In this document: positions 11,895 to 22,143 of the stretch, in pieces
Position numbering within the stretch: position 1 is the first letter of the stretch
How the letters are laid out: the number at the start of each line of letters is the position of its first letter
Origin: Marsupella aquatica
Lineage: Eukaryota > Marchantiophyta
Length of the DNA stretch: 64,000 nt
NCBI GenBank assembly: GCA_973895155.1
Contig: OZ316894.1
Coordinates: 8,928,001 to 8,992,000, forward strand
Direction: 5' to 3'
Position numbers and translations under genes: made by a program
Notes under the pieces: model-generated
Database searches by the model: none
Seen by the model: only the letters and a program-made list of their open reading frames with translations
Told to the model about the DNA's origin: nothing

Positions 11895-14527
11895 ATGTCT
11901 GGGAGGTGATGTGTGTTCGTGATGGGATTTTGTGACGGTTTTATCCAACGTTGAGTGTCGGTGGATTTTCCAGAGTTCCATCACATGGAACTTGGAGTTT
12001 ATGGGCTCAACGGATAGATCGGGGCAAGGGCGTTCTAACGGTCTAAATAAATCGTTGAACGGAGCTCGTGGTGTGGAGAGATCTAAATTTTTGTCATTCT
12101 GGATTTTGTGAAGAAAGTCGGCAACATTCGTGTTCGACGGTTTTTTGGAGGAGGAACCAGAGTTTGTTTACTCGACGGTGTGAGCTCTACGGTGAAGGAG
12201 ACGTCACATACTATAGCTCCGCTTGTAGATCGGGACGAGCTGGTCGTTTTGGTAGCTGATTTGTTACCAAGTGAGCACCGTGTGTGACGGGATGAGAAAA
12301 AGAAACTTCTGATTTTCTGACCGGCTATGGAGTCTTCTTTTGCCTGAGCGGGGTTTCTCGTCGTTGCGCTCAACTCGGAGGGAGAGACGTGAAGTACTTG
12401 GGCTGAACGGAGAGATCACGAAGAGGCGATCGTTTTGAGTCCAAGATTGACGGTTTTGCCCACGGGAGGAAGGAGTTCTGAGTTTTTGCCACTGATTGAC
12501 CGGTGCGGGTGCGCAAATCTTTCCACCCACCGACATCGGTTTCTAATTCCTCACCATAATCCGACTTTTACAAGGTGCAAGCTCTTTTTGTTTGATTTCC
12601 ACAAGCATTTTTGGATTTCTTACGGGCCAATTTTTTGTTCGAAAATACTCTCCCTCTCTCTCTCTAATAAGTAAAGCCAAAGATAAGCTACCAGCTTCCA
12701 TCATTAGACTCCTTATACGTACTACAAGGGGGCAACAAGAATCATACGGTATAAGTGAAAAACACTACACAAACAGTATTTTCATTATAAATACTTATCA
12801 CTGCACACATTATGGAGCCCACTAAGGGCACTAGATATTCCAATCCAAAAGACTCAGCTTCCCGCTACATTGCCATGGCCCATAGAGCCATTGATTTAAT
12901 CACCTTATATCTAGACCGTCTATGGATCAGCCACCTAAAGCTGTTGCCCTAAAACAGGGCCTAAGGTAGCGGCGCTGCCAGGAGCAACCCAACAGCCAAC
13001 TTGGCTCTACTATCACTTGACATTGGGCACATCCAAGAAAGCCATGAGGATCTAGCAAAGCAGAACACATGACACTGACATGACAGAGTGAGCATTGGAC
13101 ACCCTGAGATAAGCAGCTCGTGAGAAGCACACCTCGTAAGGAGTGGGAGCTACAGCAGACATTCGTGGACAGCTGAGATTCCTCAGCAATACGACACTCG
13201 AACCAACATGGGATCAAATCAGGCTCAGGTTTTATGCAGTACATTCACTGTTCTTGATATTTATGTTTCCGTCTATTCATGTTGTTACAAGCAATGCTGA
13301 AAGCTGGAGAATGTAATGTTTGAATAAAGCTGATGTGACTACTCTATCTCCGGCCCATGTCTCCCCGCAACCGTCTAGACAATGCTGCAGAAACATGGGA
13401 CCAGATATTATGTTTCCTAAGACTAATGTCGATCCAGTGGCGGGGGCTGAACGAAGACACTGGATAAGTGTATGGATATAGTCCGTCCATTCCCGGGAAT
13501 AGATTACGGCCTATGCTTGATGCTGTGGACACAACATTGAAGTAACGCCGTCAACCAGCATACACCCAGTATGGTGCTAAGCAGTGCTGCGTGGTAATAT
13601 AAAACTGTCTATAGGTTCTATACTTAATAAAAACATAGTCCAACAGGAGTCGACATGATCAACATGGATGGGAAATATATTGATGATAAACAATAGCATT
13701 TGGTTTCTACTAAATCGAGCTGTCTCTGACATGCATATGGCGCATCTGTACCCTTAATGTATGAAACAAAACAGTGGATGCTATGTACGTTATGATGAAC
13801 TATGAATCAATGTGCAGCGTTTAATTGACAATACGACCTGAAATATCTCAGGATGTGATACATCTATGTATGTATAAAACCAATCTCTCTAGAGACCTCC
13901 ATCGCACATTGGAAAGAAATTTCTTTGGGGCCCTTGCCGGTGACGAGTGTGAATTCCACTTCTCTGGTGGTTATTTCCTTTGTATTGTTGGGGGCATTTT
14001 TTTGGTTTTTTAGGGGGTATTTGGCACCCTCAACCCCCCCTCGTCGAATCGACCCCCCCCGCACGCGGCCGCCCCTACCCTGAAACGTGCATCTTTCCCG
14101 GCAGCCACAACCGCTGCCTGTAGCTCCGACAGGCCCGCGCCCTCATTTTTCCCCCTCCGGCTGGCCTTGGGTCCCCGCATACACCCCGCCCTAGCCCATT
14201 TGTTTCTTTTTGCCTTTGGCCGGCTGCCTCCAACGCCGACTGCCGCTCCCGCCGGCCCCGACACTCCCCGGTTGCATCACGGCTCGGCCATACGCGTACC
14301 CCAGCCCCGACCTTGTATGCCAACCGGTACCCTGCCCCGCATACGCCTGATTTAATAAAGGGGCTTTAAACCCTTTTTAGCCCCTACTTTTATTCATTTT
14401 CCCCGATTTTTGATTGGTAGCCACATCCCGGGACCCGCCGCCCTCCACTTTAATTGCTTGGACAGGGGGAACGGCATTTTTTGGAGGAGTTTTGAGTTTT
14501 GAGTTTTGAGTTTTTTTGCATTCTCAC
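11895..14527 (+). other. Leader of element B with a probable nested insertion
   Basis: From 11895 to about 12570 the leader aligns by eye with the leader of element A (shared blocks such as 'ATTCGTGTTCGACGG' and 'GAGCTGGTCGTTT'). From about 12590 to 14460 it has no counterpart in A or C. That stretch includes a very GC-rich pyrimidine tract (14030-14340) unlike anything else in the window. Alignment with C resumes near 14490 (GTTTTGAGTTTTGAG) just before the gag ATG. No terminal repeats or target duplication could be fixed for the insert. Confidence 0.55.
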
Positions 14528-15851
14528 ATGAGTGATTTGGAGGAGATTTTTGAAGAAGTGGATCTTGAAGCACAAGGATCACCATGACGGTTTGAGGAGG
14601 AAAGAGAGGAGCAAGAGGAAGCGCATGTGACACCGGTATGATCATCGGTGCAGCGAGTAGAGGGGGTTGTGAAGGAAAAAGAGATGGCATCCAGGTTTGG
14701 AGGTGTCAAGTTTGAGGTGAAAAAGTATGATGGGCGTACGGACCTCGGGGGGTTGACTATCAAAAATCTTAGGAACCATGTGCGATCCAAAATAGGTATT
14801 TTTGCTAAAAATCAACTAAATTTTTTTAAAGCGTAGGAGGCAAAAGAAGGTATTATAAACTTATGTTTATAGAATATTCTCTAATATATACCTTTTATAA
14901 AGTAAAATAGGTTATTAATATTGAAAATGAAGAATATTTTTGGAATATTTTCTTTATAAAATAGGTCTATTTATATTATGCTAGGATCGCATGTGGTACC
15001 CCAAAATATACACTTAGTTAACCCCCCGAGGTACGGACTACTTGCTCTGGGAGAAGCAAGTGAAAGGAGTTCTTTGTGCTATGGGCCTAGATCATCTTCT
15101 CTCTACACGAGAGATGTACAATGATAAGCAGGAGATTCCACTTAAGAGGTGGAGGCAAGAACAAGTAATTGTAGTGAATGCGGTGATGCTTTATCTGAAG
15201 CCGCATGTCATCAAGAAATTGGATGACTACGCGGATTGTGCATCTCTATTCAAAGCCCTAAGGGAGAAGTACTATCGGGAGGATGCATCAGACCGATTGT
15301 ACAAGAAGTCTCTCTTGATGAGCCTTAGGCTCAAAGAGGGGAACAAGCTTCATGATCACTTGGATGAATTTGACAGTCTAGCTGTTGATTTGTCTAATCT
15401 TGGTAAGGGCGTTGAAGAAGAGGACAAGGCCTTGCTTCTTCTCAGCTCCTTACCCTCATCTTATCAGGGTTTGAAGCATGTTCTCTTATATAGAGACCTG
15501 AAGTCTATTTCATATGATGAGGTGGTAAGCTCTTTGCTGTCAGATGATGCACAGAAGAAGTTGGGTCAAGCCCAGACAACCTCGTCATCTGGTGTTGCCT
15601 TGAATGTGAATCGTGGAAGGTCACAACGGCGTCTCGAGTAGCGCACGAATGGCAAGGGATGAAGTAAATCTAGGATGAGATTTGCTTCAAGGGGGAAGTC
15701 CCAGGAGAGAAAGCCAGTAGTTTGCTAAAAGTGTCACAAGGTTGGTCACGTTAAGAGGGATTGTAAGGGTAAGGCAGCTGAATCTTTATCAGCCAATGTG
15801 ACTAGTGCTGATGGAGAAGTTGATTTACTCAATGATGAGTATGTTTTATGA
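14528..15851 (+). pseudogene. gag: Copia gag of element B, broken by stops and a MITE
   Basis: The start codon is at 14528 (MSDLEEIFEEVDLEA), matching the gag start of element C. The frame is broken by TGA codons near 14585 and 14638, by the MITE at 14744-15030, and by further stops after 15640. One of those replaces the Trp of the zinc knuckle (VC-stop-KCHKVGHVKRDC). The 15042-15641 segment is open and encodes the capsid-like region (LYKKSLLMSLRLKEG). The breaks look like C-to-T changes at CGA, CAG and TGG codons, as expected for a methylated, silenced element. The frame ends at the UGA 15849-15851, at the same position as in A and C. Confidence 0.85.
14744..15030. mobile_element. 287-bp MITE with CTCGGGGGG termini and 8-bp target duplication
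   Basis: The left end is CTCGGGGGGTTGACTA and the right end is TAGTTAACCCCCCGAG, an inverted repeat with one mismatch over 16 bp. Weaker pairing continues inward to GCGATCC/GGATCGC. GTACGGAC flanks both sides (14736-14743 and 15031-15038), and removing the insert restores the gag reading GRTD-YLLWEKQ. There is no coding capacity and the interior is AT-rich. The 8-bp duplication fits hAT or P-type transposases. The terminal CTCGGGGG is shared with the start of the larger insertion at 16298. Confidence 0.93.
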
Positions 15852-16297
15852 AGTCAAGAGTATGCCCTATGCACATCATCTAGGAGAGAAAATGATGTAT
15901 GGATTCTTGATTGTGCTTGCTCCTTTCATATTTGTTACATTCGCGAGTATTTCAATTCTTATTCTGTGTCAAACGGTTCAGTTTTGATGGGAAATGATCA
16001 CTCCTATCGAGTTGAGAGTATTGGGTCTATAAAGATTCAAATGTTTGATGACATTGTGCGCACAGTGTCCGGAGTCAGGTTTGTACCTGGCATGCATAAG
16101 AATTTGATTTCACTCGGTGTGTTGGATACAAATGGTCATCAATGGCGAGTAATTAATGGTGAACTTCAAGTCATGTCGGGAGAGACAATGATTTTGAAGG
16201 GGAGCAGACATAAGAATTTGTATGTGCTGTAGGGCAATACAGTATGTGGAGAGGCCAATGTAACCAAGTCTCACGAGGAAATGACTCAACTATGGCA
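15852..16297 (+). pseudogene. Protease/pre-integrase start of Copia element B
   Basis: After the UGA the same frame stays open through the protease motif WILDCACSFH, REYFNSYSVSNGSVLMGN and the pre-integrase region, ending with a TAG after KNLYVL (near 16230). It is cut at LWHS by foreign DNA. Unlike element C, this copy has no frameshift in the protease. The active-site triplet is D-C-A instead of the usual D-S/T-G. Confidence 0.8.
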
Positions 16298-16899
16298 CTC
16301 GGGGGTCTCACTATATGGAGGACCCCCCCATCACCTGCGATGTTTTCATGCCTAGACCCCCATACTTATTAAGTTGAAATTTTTTTTCCTCCCCCTTTCT
16401 TTCTTCTAAGAGTCTAAAATCCAATTTATATTGCCCCTATAATTTGTGAAGTAAAGTGTCACATATCAATAAAAAATGCCTAGAAAGAAAAGATAAGTCT
16501 ATGCCAGTACCTTGTGAAGTTGTATGTCAAACGTGGCACGCCCTGCAACAGTTCTTGCACCTTTTTCGACCTCAAACTTTCATCATTTCAATGCATCATT
16601 TATATTGTGTACCTAAAGGTCATCCCAATATTGTGTACATAAGTGGGATGGCCTTTAAGGTCACAACATGAATAATCCATTCCATCAACAATCAATTTGA
16701 AACCAATCACATACTCCATCCATACTCCATTGAAAACTTCTGCTGAGAGATGTAACATGTGACGGAGGGGAATTGAACCCCTAATTGAGAAAGGATCTCA
16801 AGTTGCCAATCCGTCACCCCCTATCCTATCCCACTACACCCACTAATATAAACAAAACAAAATATATATACTCTCAAAAAGTAAACAATAGCATAACAT

Positions 16900-19199
16900 T
16901 CATACCATTGTTTGAAGATACTGATCCAATGCACGTCTATCTATTGGATCCAAGACATAGATACGATCCATAACCCCTTCTTTCATGGTTAAGCTAACAC
17001 TAGCAATGACCATTTCAATATCCATCCATTTCAAATCAGTGGTATCATATCTGAATTCACTTTTGCTCTGACCAATAGGACTATACCAATTTAACAACAG
17101 TTCACAAATGCTACCTGATTGCCCTGCAAGTGGAGTGGGCCTATCCATTAAATCAATTGGTGTCCAACAATTGCCCCACCTACTACCATACTTTTGTCTC
17201 ATTTGGACAATCCGACCCAACCAAAAATATTTATTACCTGCTGAGATTGCCTCCACCGCAGCCTTATTCTTTCCTCCCTTTTTTTTCCAAATCTAGTACT
17301 TGGAGCAGGATTATCATTAGACTCAAATGCAATTGCACAATCAGTGCCAACATCAACAAAACATGAGTTAGGATTGGCTTCTTGCACTTTTTTCTTGCCA
17401 GTACTATAGTATAGCACTTGTTTCACCCTTGTCAGCCTATCTTTTGACAAATGTGGATTGCCTACCAGCTGGCTTACCAGAGTGGATTTGTAAATCACCT
17501 TGCCTTCATAAGTAACAGTAGGCACTACCTTGGTACAATTTTGCACATTAGTTACAGCATGGACAACTGATCCAAACACATGCCGAACTTCATGGCCTAA
17601 TGTCTCAAGCTCATCTGTGGGGTCTACATCAAACTGTTTATCATCTCTGTGTACATCATCTGAATGCATGTCAGGAATAACAATGGGATCTGGTTCTGTT
17701 AACCATGCATCTATTCTATTCAGATCATCCTCAGGATCTTCCAATTCATGAAATTCTCCAGTTGGGCGAGGGCCTATGTCTGGTGGTTGGTGCTCTACTT
17801 GCTCCTCAGAATCATTGCAAACAACTGCTTCCTTCAGAACCACCTCTAGTGGCCAGGTCTCACTTTCCACAACCCAAGGACATGTCCACCATCTCTTTCT
17901 AGCTGCGGGTAAGGAACTTCGTGGAGACATCTGCAATTGATGCATAAGATCCTTAGCAGCAACAAAACCTTCTTTAAGGGCTGCAACCACTAATTCATTA
18001 GTCTCAATGAAAGAATAGTCAAGTATATTTGGTGCTTCCTCCCCTTCCCCTATAGGATGAATCTTCCCCCATACATGATCTTGCTTCTTATGTGAACGAC
18101 CTATCTTCAAGCCTTCTGGTCCATATTCCAGGGCAGCAAGCCGGTTCAGTCCAACAGCACTATCCAACAGAGAGCTAAAATCATAATTTCGCTCATGGCC
18201 ACTCATGCCTCCTACCTTGCTGAAGAAAATCTCACAACAATCCGAACCTAACAAGTGAAAGGGAACACCTAGATGTGGGAACTTATCTTGAAAGGCACAA
18301 ATTAACAGCACAATGAAATGACATGACATGTTAACATCATGAAAGGCCTGAATAGACATCATGTCTTTCTTAGTGTGTGCTGCAAAGTTCCCACCCACTG
18401 AATGGTCACCAAACCTCAACCACAATCTCCACAAACGTAGAAAGAACAAAACCTTGGATGCTAACACAATACGGGACCTCAAGTCACGAATTGGAGAAAA
18501 GAAAATATCTAAGTAATCTGCACAAATCTCCAAGTACAACTGAGTTCCTAAACTTCGTTCATGTCGTACATCTCTCCTCTCATACATATCTTTCAGACAT
18601 TGTTGCACTCTTCTTGCTGCTATTCGTTGTGGACCTGCCCAATTCTACCGGTCAGTCCTATTCACATCATCCCAAGCCATGCCATGTTCATGAATTGGAT
18701 AATGATTATAGACATTAGCTACATAAGATAAAGATGCATGTTGATCTCCTAGCACCAGTAAAGAAGACACTCTGTCTAAGGGGTTTATCATCTTTTTCCC
18801 ATTATGAGGTTGGTGTTGGTCACCAAAGCTATACAAATCCCCATTTGGTAGAATTGAAACAGAGTAAGCCCACCCTTCCCACCCAACTCCGTACCTTGGG
18901 TATGATCCATTCTGCCCTCTGTAATCTTCCAGCATCAACTTTCGGCGATGTGCATCACCATCACTAGCATGTCCAAGCAAAGGGCCTACCATAGCTCTAC
19001 AATATTCAGCCTTTAACTGGACCCAATGCTCTCGTACCCAAGACGTTGTGAACTTATTACAAGTTGGAAGTGCACACACAGCCAATTTAGGTAAGGACTC
19101 ATGAAGAGGATTCACAATCATAACTCGAGCATACATGCACTTGGGGCATTGTTCAAATGTACTTACAATTTTATCATACCCCTTATCACCTTCACCAAC
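16900..19199 (-). pseudogene. DDE-transposase-like protein, C-terminal part, broken
   Basis: On the minus strand the reading runs from about 19199 to 16900 (about 765 codons) with one in-frame TAG at 18645-18647 and one frameshift in the run of eight A near 17286. The tail then continues in the 17256-16900 frame. Visible blocks: CPKCMYARVMIVNPLHE, LLGHASDGDAHRRKLML, RLWRLWLRFGDHSVGGN and LLGSDCCEIFFSKVGG. I read SDGD and CCEIFFS as candidates for the second Asp and the Glu of an RNase H-like D-D-E core, because P/THAP9-type transposases end in a comparable 'D..EN.FG' block. No zinc finger is seen in this half. I do not recognise a named family. A domesticated gene is unlikely given the breaks and inversion. 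Confidence 0.6.
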
Positions 19200-19205
19200 T
19201 AGAAT

Positions 19206-19952
19206 TTGGGGGGAACACCACCTTATGAAAATCTAACTTGTAGTGAATGTGATTCTATAACACTAGAAGATGATTTTCGTGGACGGGTGCACAGGGAAGC
19301 GGAAGTAGTAGTCCACAGAGGGAGCCGAACCACTGCTGGTGGTATACGATTGGATTATTTGACCAACCCAGAGTTAAGAGATCAAGTGCACAAGCTGAAC
19401 TCTGTGCGACGAAAAGAGCGTTGGTTGTTAGCTTTGCAGGCTCAGAAAGTATGTGCCTTGAGCACCAGAAAAAGAAAACTAGAGGAGTTGTTAGGAGTTG
19501 CAACAGACAGGAAGGATTTGAGATTGTTTCTTAGGAGTATTTTGAATGGACACAGGAATGGTGCATTTGGTGGTAAGGAGGTTTTGTGGGATTTCTTGAA
19601 GGATGTAGCTCGCAATTTAGGCAGGAAGCCAAAAGGTAATCGTTACAGTAATAGGACTCGAGCTATTGCTCACGCTATGTTCCAATTTGGGGGCCGTCAA
19701 GTTGCTCATTGTTTTGCACGAAACTTGACAGCCCCTAGCCTTGTGACCCTAAAACGTGATAGAGCAAAACTCACACCTTTTCTAACTGGGTTACGGAAGG
19801 AAACCTTTCAGGAGATTGCTAGAGTGTTGTCTGCTGCAAAGCACTCATTGGGCATTGAGGGGGATGTGCCTGTTATCTTTGCTGAGGATGAAACAAGGAT
19901 CAAAGAACGGGTTTGGAAGGTGAAGGTGATGAGGGGTATGATAAAATTGTAA
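19206..19952 (+). pseudogene. DDE-transposase-like protein, N-terminal part, inverted relative to its C-terminal part
   Basis: Open for 248 codons. It begins with ENLTCSECDSITLEDDF and includes a basic region (VRRKERW, STRKRKLEELL), then RYSNRTRAIAHAMFQFGGRQ, RNLTAPSLVTLKRDRAKL and FAEDETRIKERV. The 'ED-E-T-x-I-K' block resembles the first catalytic Asp strand of P/THAP9-like transposases ('DEM.I'), preceded by the usual 'PS..TL' helix. The gene would continue into the minus-strand half: both halves carry the same sequence around GDEGYDKIV / GDKGYDKIV, out of frame here by one base. The true start is unknown because the upstream part of the parent is missing. Confidence 0.6.
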
Positions 19953-20621
19953 GGAAGTCTCATGTATTTGATGACTTGCACTAGACCTGATCTTGCCATG
20001 GCTATGGGCAAGGTGAGCAGATACATGTCGAATCTAGGGGAGGTACACTGGGAAGTAGTGAAGTGGATTATCAGGTACTTGAAGAGTACCGTGGATCATG
20101 GTCGTTTATTTGATGCAAATGCAAAGAATGCAAGATCATTGATTGACTATGTAGATTCTGACTATGGACAAGATCTGGACCGAAAGAGATCAACAACAGG
20201 GTACGTATTCACACTTGGTGGTGGATGCATAAGTTGGAGGTCTACTTTGCAGAAGTGTATTGCTCAGTCTACTACAAAAGCAGAGTATGTTGCAGCAGCA
20301 GAAGCAGCGAAGGAAGCCATTTGGTTGGATAGACTTATCACTGAAATGAGATTGCCACAGGGGAATATGAAGCTCCATTGTGATAGTCAAAGTGCGCTCC
20401 ACCTTGCTGTGAACCAGGTGATGGACAATAGAGTGAAGCACATAGACGTCAGATATCATTTTATCAGGCAAACTATGTCTGATAATTTGTTTGAGCTAGT
20501 CAAGATAGAAGGTAAACTCAACCCAGCTGACGCATTTACCAAAGTGATTCATTCAAAAAGTTTCTCTAGACATCGTGACATGCTGCAGGTTTTGCAATTG
20601 CGTCACAAGGGTTTTTCTTAA
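19953..20621 (+). pseudogene. 3' RT/RNase H fragment of Copia element B
   Basis: Starts at GSLMYLMTCTRPDLAMAMGK and stays open to 20621, ending RHKGFS. RNase H motifs are present: YVDSDYGQDLDRKRSTTGY, AEYVAAAEAAKEAIWL, HCDSQSALHLAVNQ and HIDVRYHFIR. It aligns closely with the last 220 residues of the element C polyprotein, with scattered substitutions. It lacks the RT active site, lost with the 2.1-kb deletion. Confidence 0.9.
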
Positions 20622-20788
20622 CATTCGCTGTAATTACTGATATATGCTATTCTTCACTCCTAGTAATAGGCTACGGCTTAGTTCTGGTTTGCTCTAGTTA
20701 GAGAGGGGAAACCATGTTGATTTTTGTCCAGAACTTTCTGCGAGGAATCATATAGGATAGCAGTATTACCCTCCCCTAGACCAGAGTC

Positions 20789-20798
20789 AAAGGGGAGA
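20789..20798 (+). promoter_or_regulatory. Polypurine tract of element B
   Basis: AAAGGGGAGA lies directly before the 3' LTR, the usual primer site for plus-strand synthesis. Confidence 0.85.
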
Positions 20799-20799
20799 T

Positions 20800-21141
20800 T
20801 GCTAGGTATTTACTCAAGGTCTAGAGTTACGACATGTAACCGTACTTAGACTAACCGTGATCGGAGACGTGGTTAGGTTAACTAGGATGCACACTATATG
20901 CCAAACGGTGTTTGCTTGGATAAGTGGAACTTAGGCTCATTGTTATGGAGCCACTTGAGAGATGAGGAGAACTTACACTGTGGAGATTTGGTATGACCGA
21001 CGAGCTTAGAGTTCAGTAAAGCTCTCTTGTGTGTTCCCGTGGACGTAACCTCGAGGCGGTGAACCACGTATCTCTTGTGTCGACTACTTGCGTGTTGGAT
21101 GTGTCATGTGCTTACATTACGAGTGTTGTCTATGCTCAACA
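20800..21141 (+). repeat. 3' LTR of Copia element B
   Basis: 342 bp, TGCTAGGTATTT...ATGCTCAACA, followed by the AATTA target duplication (21142-21146). The terminal TGTT of the 5' LTR is TGCT here. Confidence 0.95.
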
Positions 21142-21600
21142 AATTATAGTTAAAAACATACTAGTTAAGGTCCATCAAAATAGTCAAGGTCCATAAAATC
21201 TTGAGATTTGGGACCCCCTATTACCTCCTCTAGGGAGGCTCAGCTGGAGAGTTTAATAGGGGAAAAAGAAACTAAATCAAGGTTCATCAATCTTGAGATT
21301 TAGACCCAGACTATTCCATCAATTTTATGTGTAAATAACCATAACATAGTAGTTAAGGTCCATTAAAATAGTTAAAGGTCCATACAAATTTTGAGATTTG
21401 GGGCCCACTATTACCTCCTCTAGGGGTGACTACCCTACATAGTTAACTGCACAGTTGCAGCCCCACTCTACAGTCTACTCTACAGTCTACTACTGTGCCC
21501 CCGCCGAGTCTAACCCCGGACCACAAAAATTGGGCGCAGCACACAAGTGTGCTCAGAGCAACGGATCTCGCTCGAGAGAAACAACACTCCATCGCTTCGA
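21142..21600. repeat. Host repeats right of element B
   Basis: The stretch has two copies of a block with 'GTTAAGGTCCAT.AAAATAG' and 'CTATTACCTCCTCTAGGG' (about 21160-21235 and 21350-21430). Between them is the 120-bp repeat (21244-21363) also found at 11411-11530. No gene is visible. Confidence 0.75.
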
Positions 21601-21601
21601 T

Positions 21602-21616
21602 TTCTCTCTCTGTCTC

Positions 21617-21650
<34 letters not shown>
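21602..21650. repeat. CT microsatellite in the RPAP3 promoter or 5' leader
   Basis: A run of (CT)n with a few interruptions (TCTCTCTCTGTCTCTTCCTC...), about 500 bp upstream of the proposed RPAP3 start. A second simple repeat, (CTA)n, lies at 22021-22055. CT-rich 5' leaders are common in plants. Confidence 0.8.
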
Positions 21651-22143
21651 CACGAGAGCCTTTTAACGGTACAGTAGTGTTCCTCACTTTTTCTGCGTGC
21701 GTATCAATCGGTTTCAACGAACTGTGCTTTTGCCCTGGTTCTTTTGGCCTTTTGGCCCTTTGCTTTTTCTCCCTTGGTTGGGTTTCTTGCCTGAGGGATT
21801 TTGTCTCCCGGTTGGGTGCTGTTTGTGTTTTGGCAGTTTGATATATACTTATACTGTGGGATCCTTGTTACTAGAAGTTTGATTTCGGTTGTCTTTTTTA
21901 GCACGAGAGCTCTCGGCTAGATTTTTGGCCAATGCGTTGCGTTGCGTTGAGTTCGTTGCTGCTGTTGAATCAGGTCGTTTTCGTGTCTTTCGAGGTGGAC
22001 CGTGGAGATTCAGGAGAACTGCTACTACTACTACTACTACTATTGCTACTACTACTGTGAAGCAGAGTGTGTTTGTGGATTGGATTAGTTTGTGGAGAGA
22101 GAGGCCTCTGCCTGCCTGATTTCTTCCTCAGTTTCGCTGCATC

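Larger units (their letters stand above)
16298..19952. mobile_element. Foreign DNA inside element B: rearranged DNA transposon carrying a DDE-transposase-like gene
   Basis: The Copia pol frame stops at ATGACTCAACTATGGCAC and is followed by CTCGGGGGTCTCACTAT. This resembles the terminus of the MITE at 14744. Copia sequence resumes at about 19953 (GGAAGTCTCATG). Inside lies one gene split in two: its 3' part on the minus strand (about 19199-16900) and its 5' part on the plus strand (19206-19952). A 35-bp sequence occurs in inverted orientation at 19162-19196 and 19919-19953 with one mismatch; it is the point where the halves would join in the parent. The second terminus of the transposon is absent, so an inversion with partial duplication and a deletion, or two nested copies, must have occurred. 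Confidence 0.75.
11538..21141 (+). mobile_element. Copia LTR retrotransposon B, complete ends, rearranged interior
   Basis: Order on the plus strand: 5' LTR 11538-11880, primer binding site 11883-11894, leader, gag 14528-15851 with a MITE inside, start of pol (15852 to about 16297), foreign DNA (about 16298-19952), 3' end of RT/RNase H (about 19953-20621), polypurine tract about 20789-20798, 3' LTR 20800-21141. The 5-bp direct repeat AATTA flanks the whole element (11533-11537 and 21142-21146). Compared with element C, about 2.1 kb of integrase and RT is missing between the LWHS and GSLMYLMTC motifs. The leader is about 2.6 kb, against about 0.7 kb in A, so it probably contains another insertion between about 12.6 and 14.5 kb. 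The element cannot be autonomous. Confidence 0.92.
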
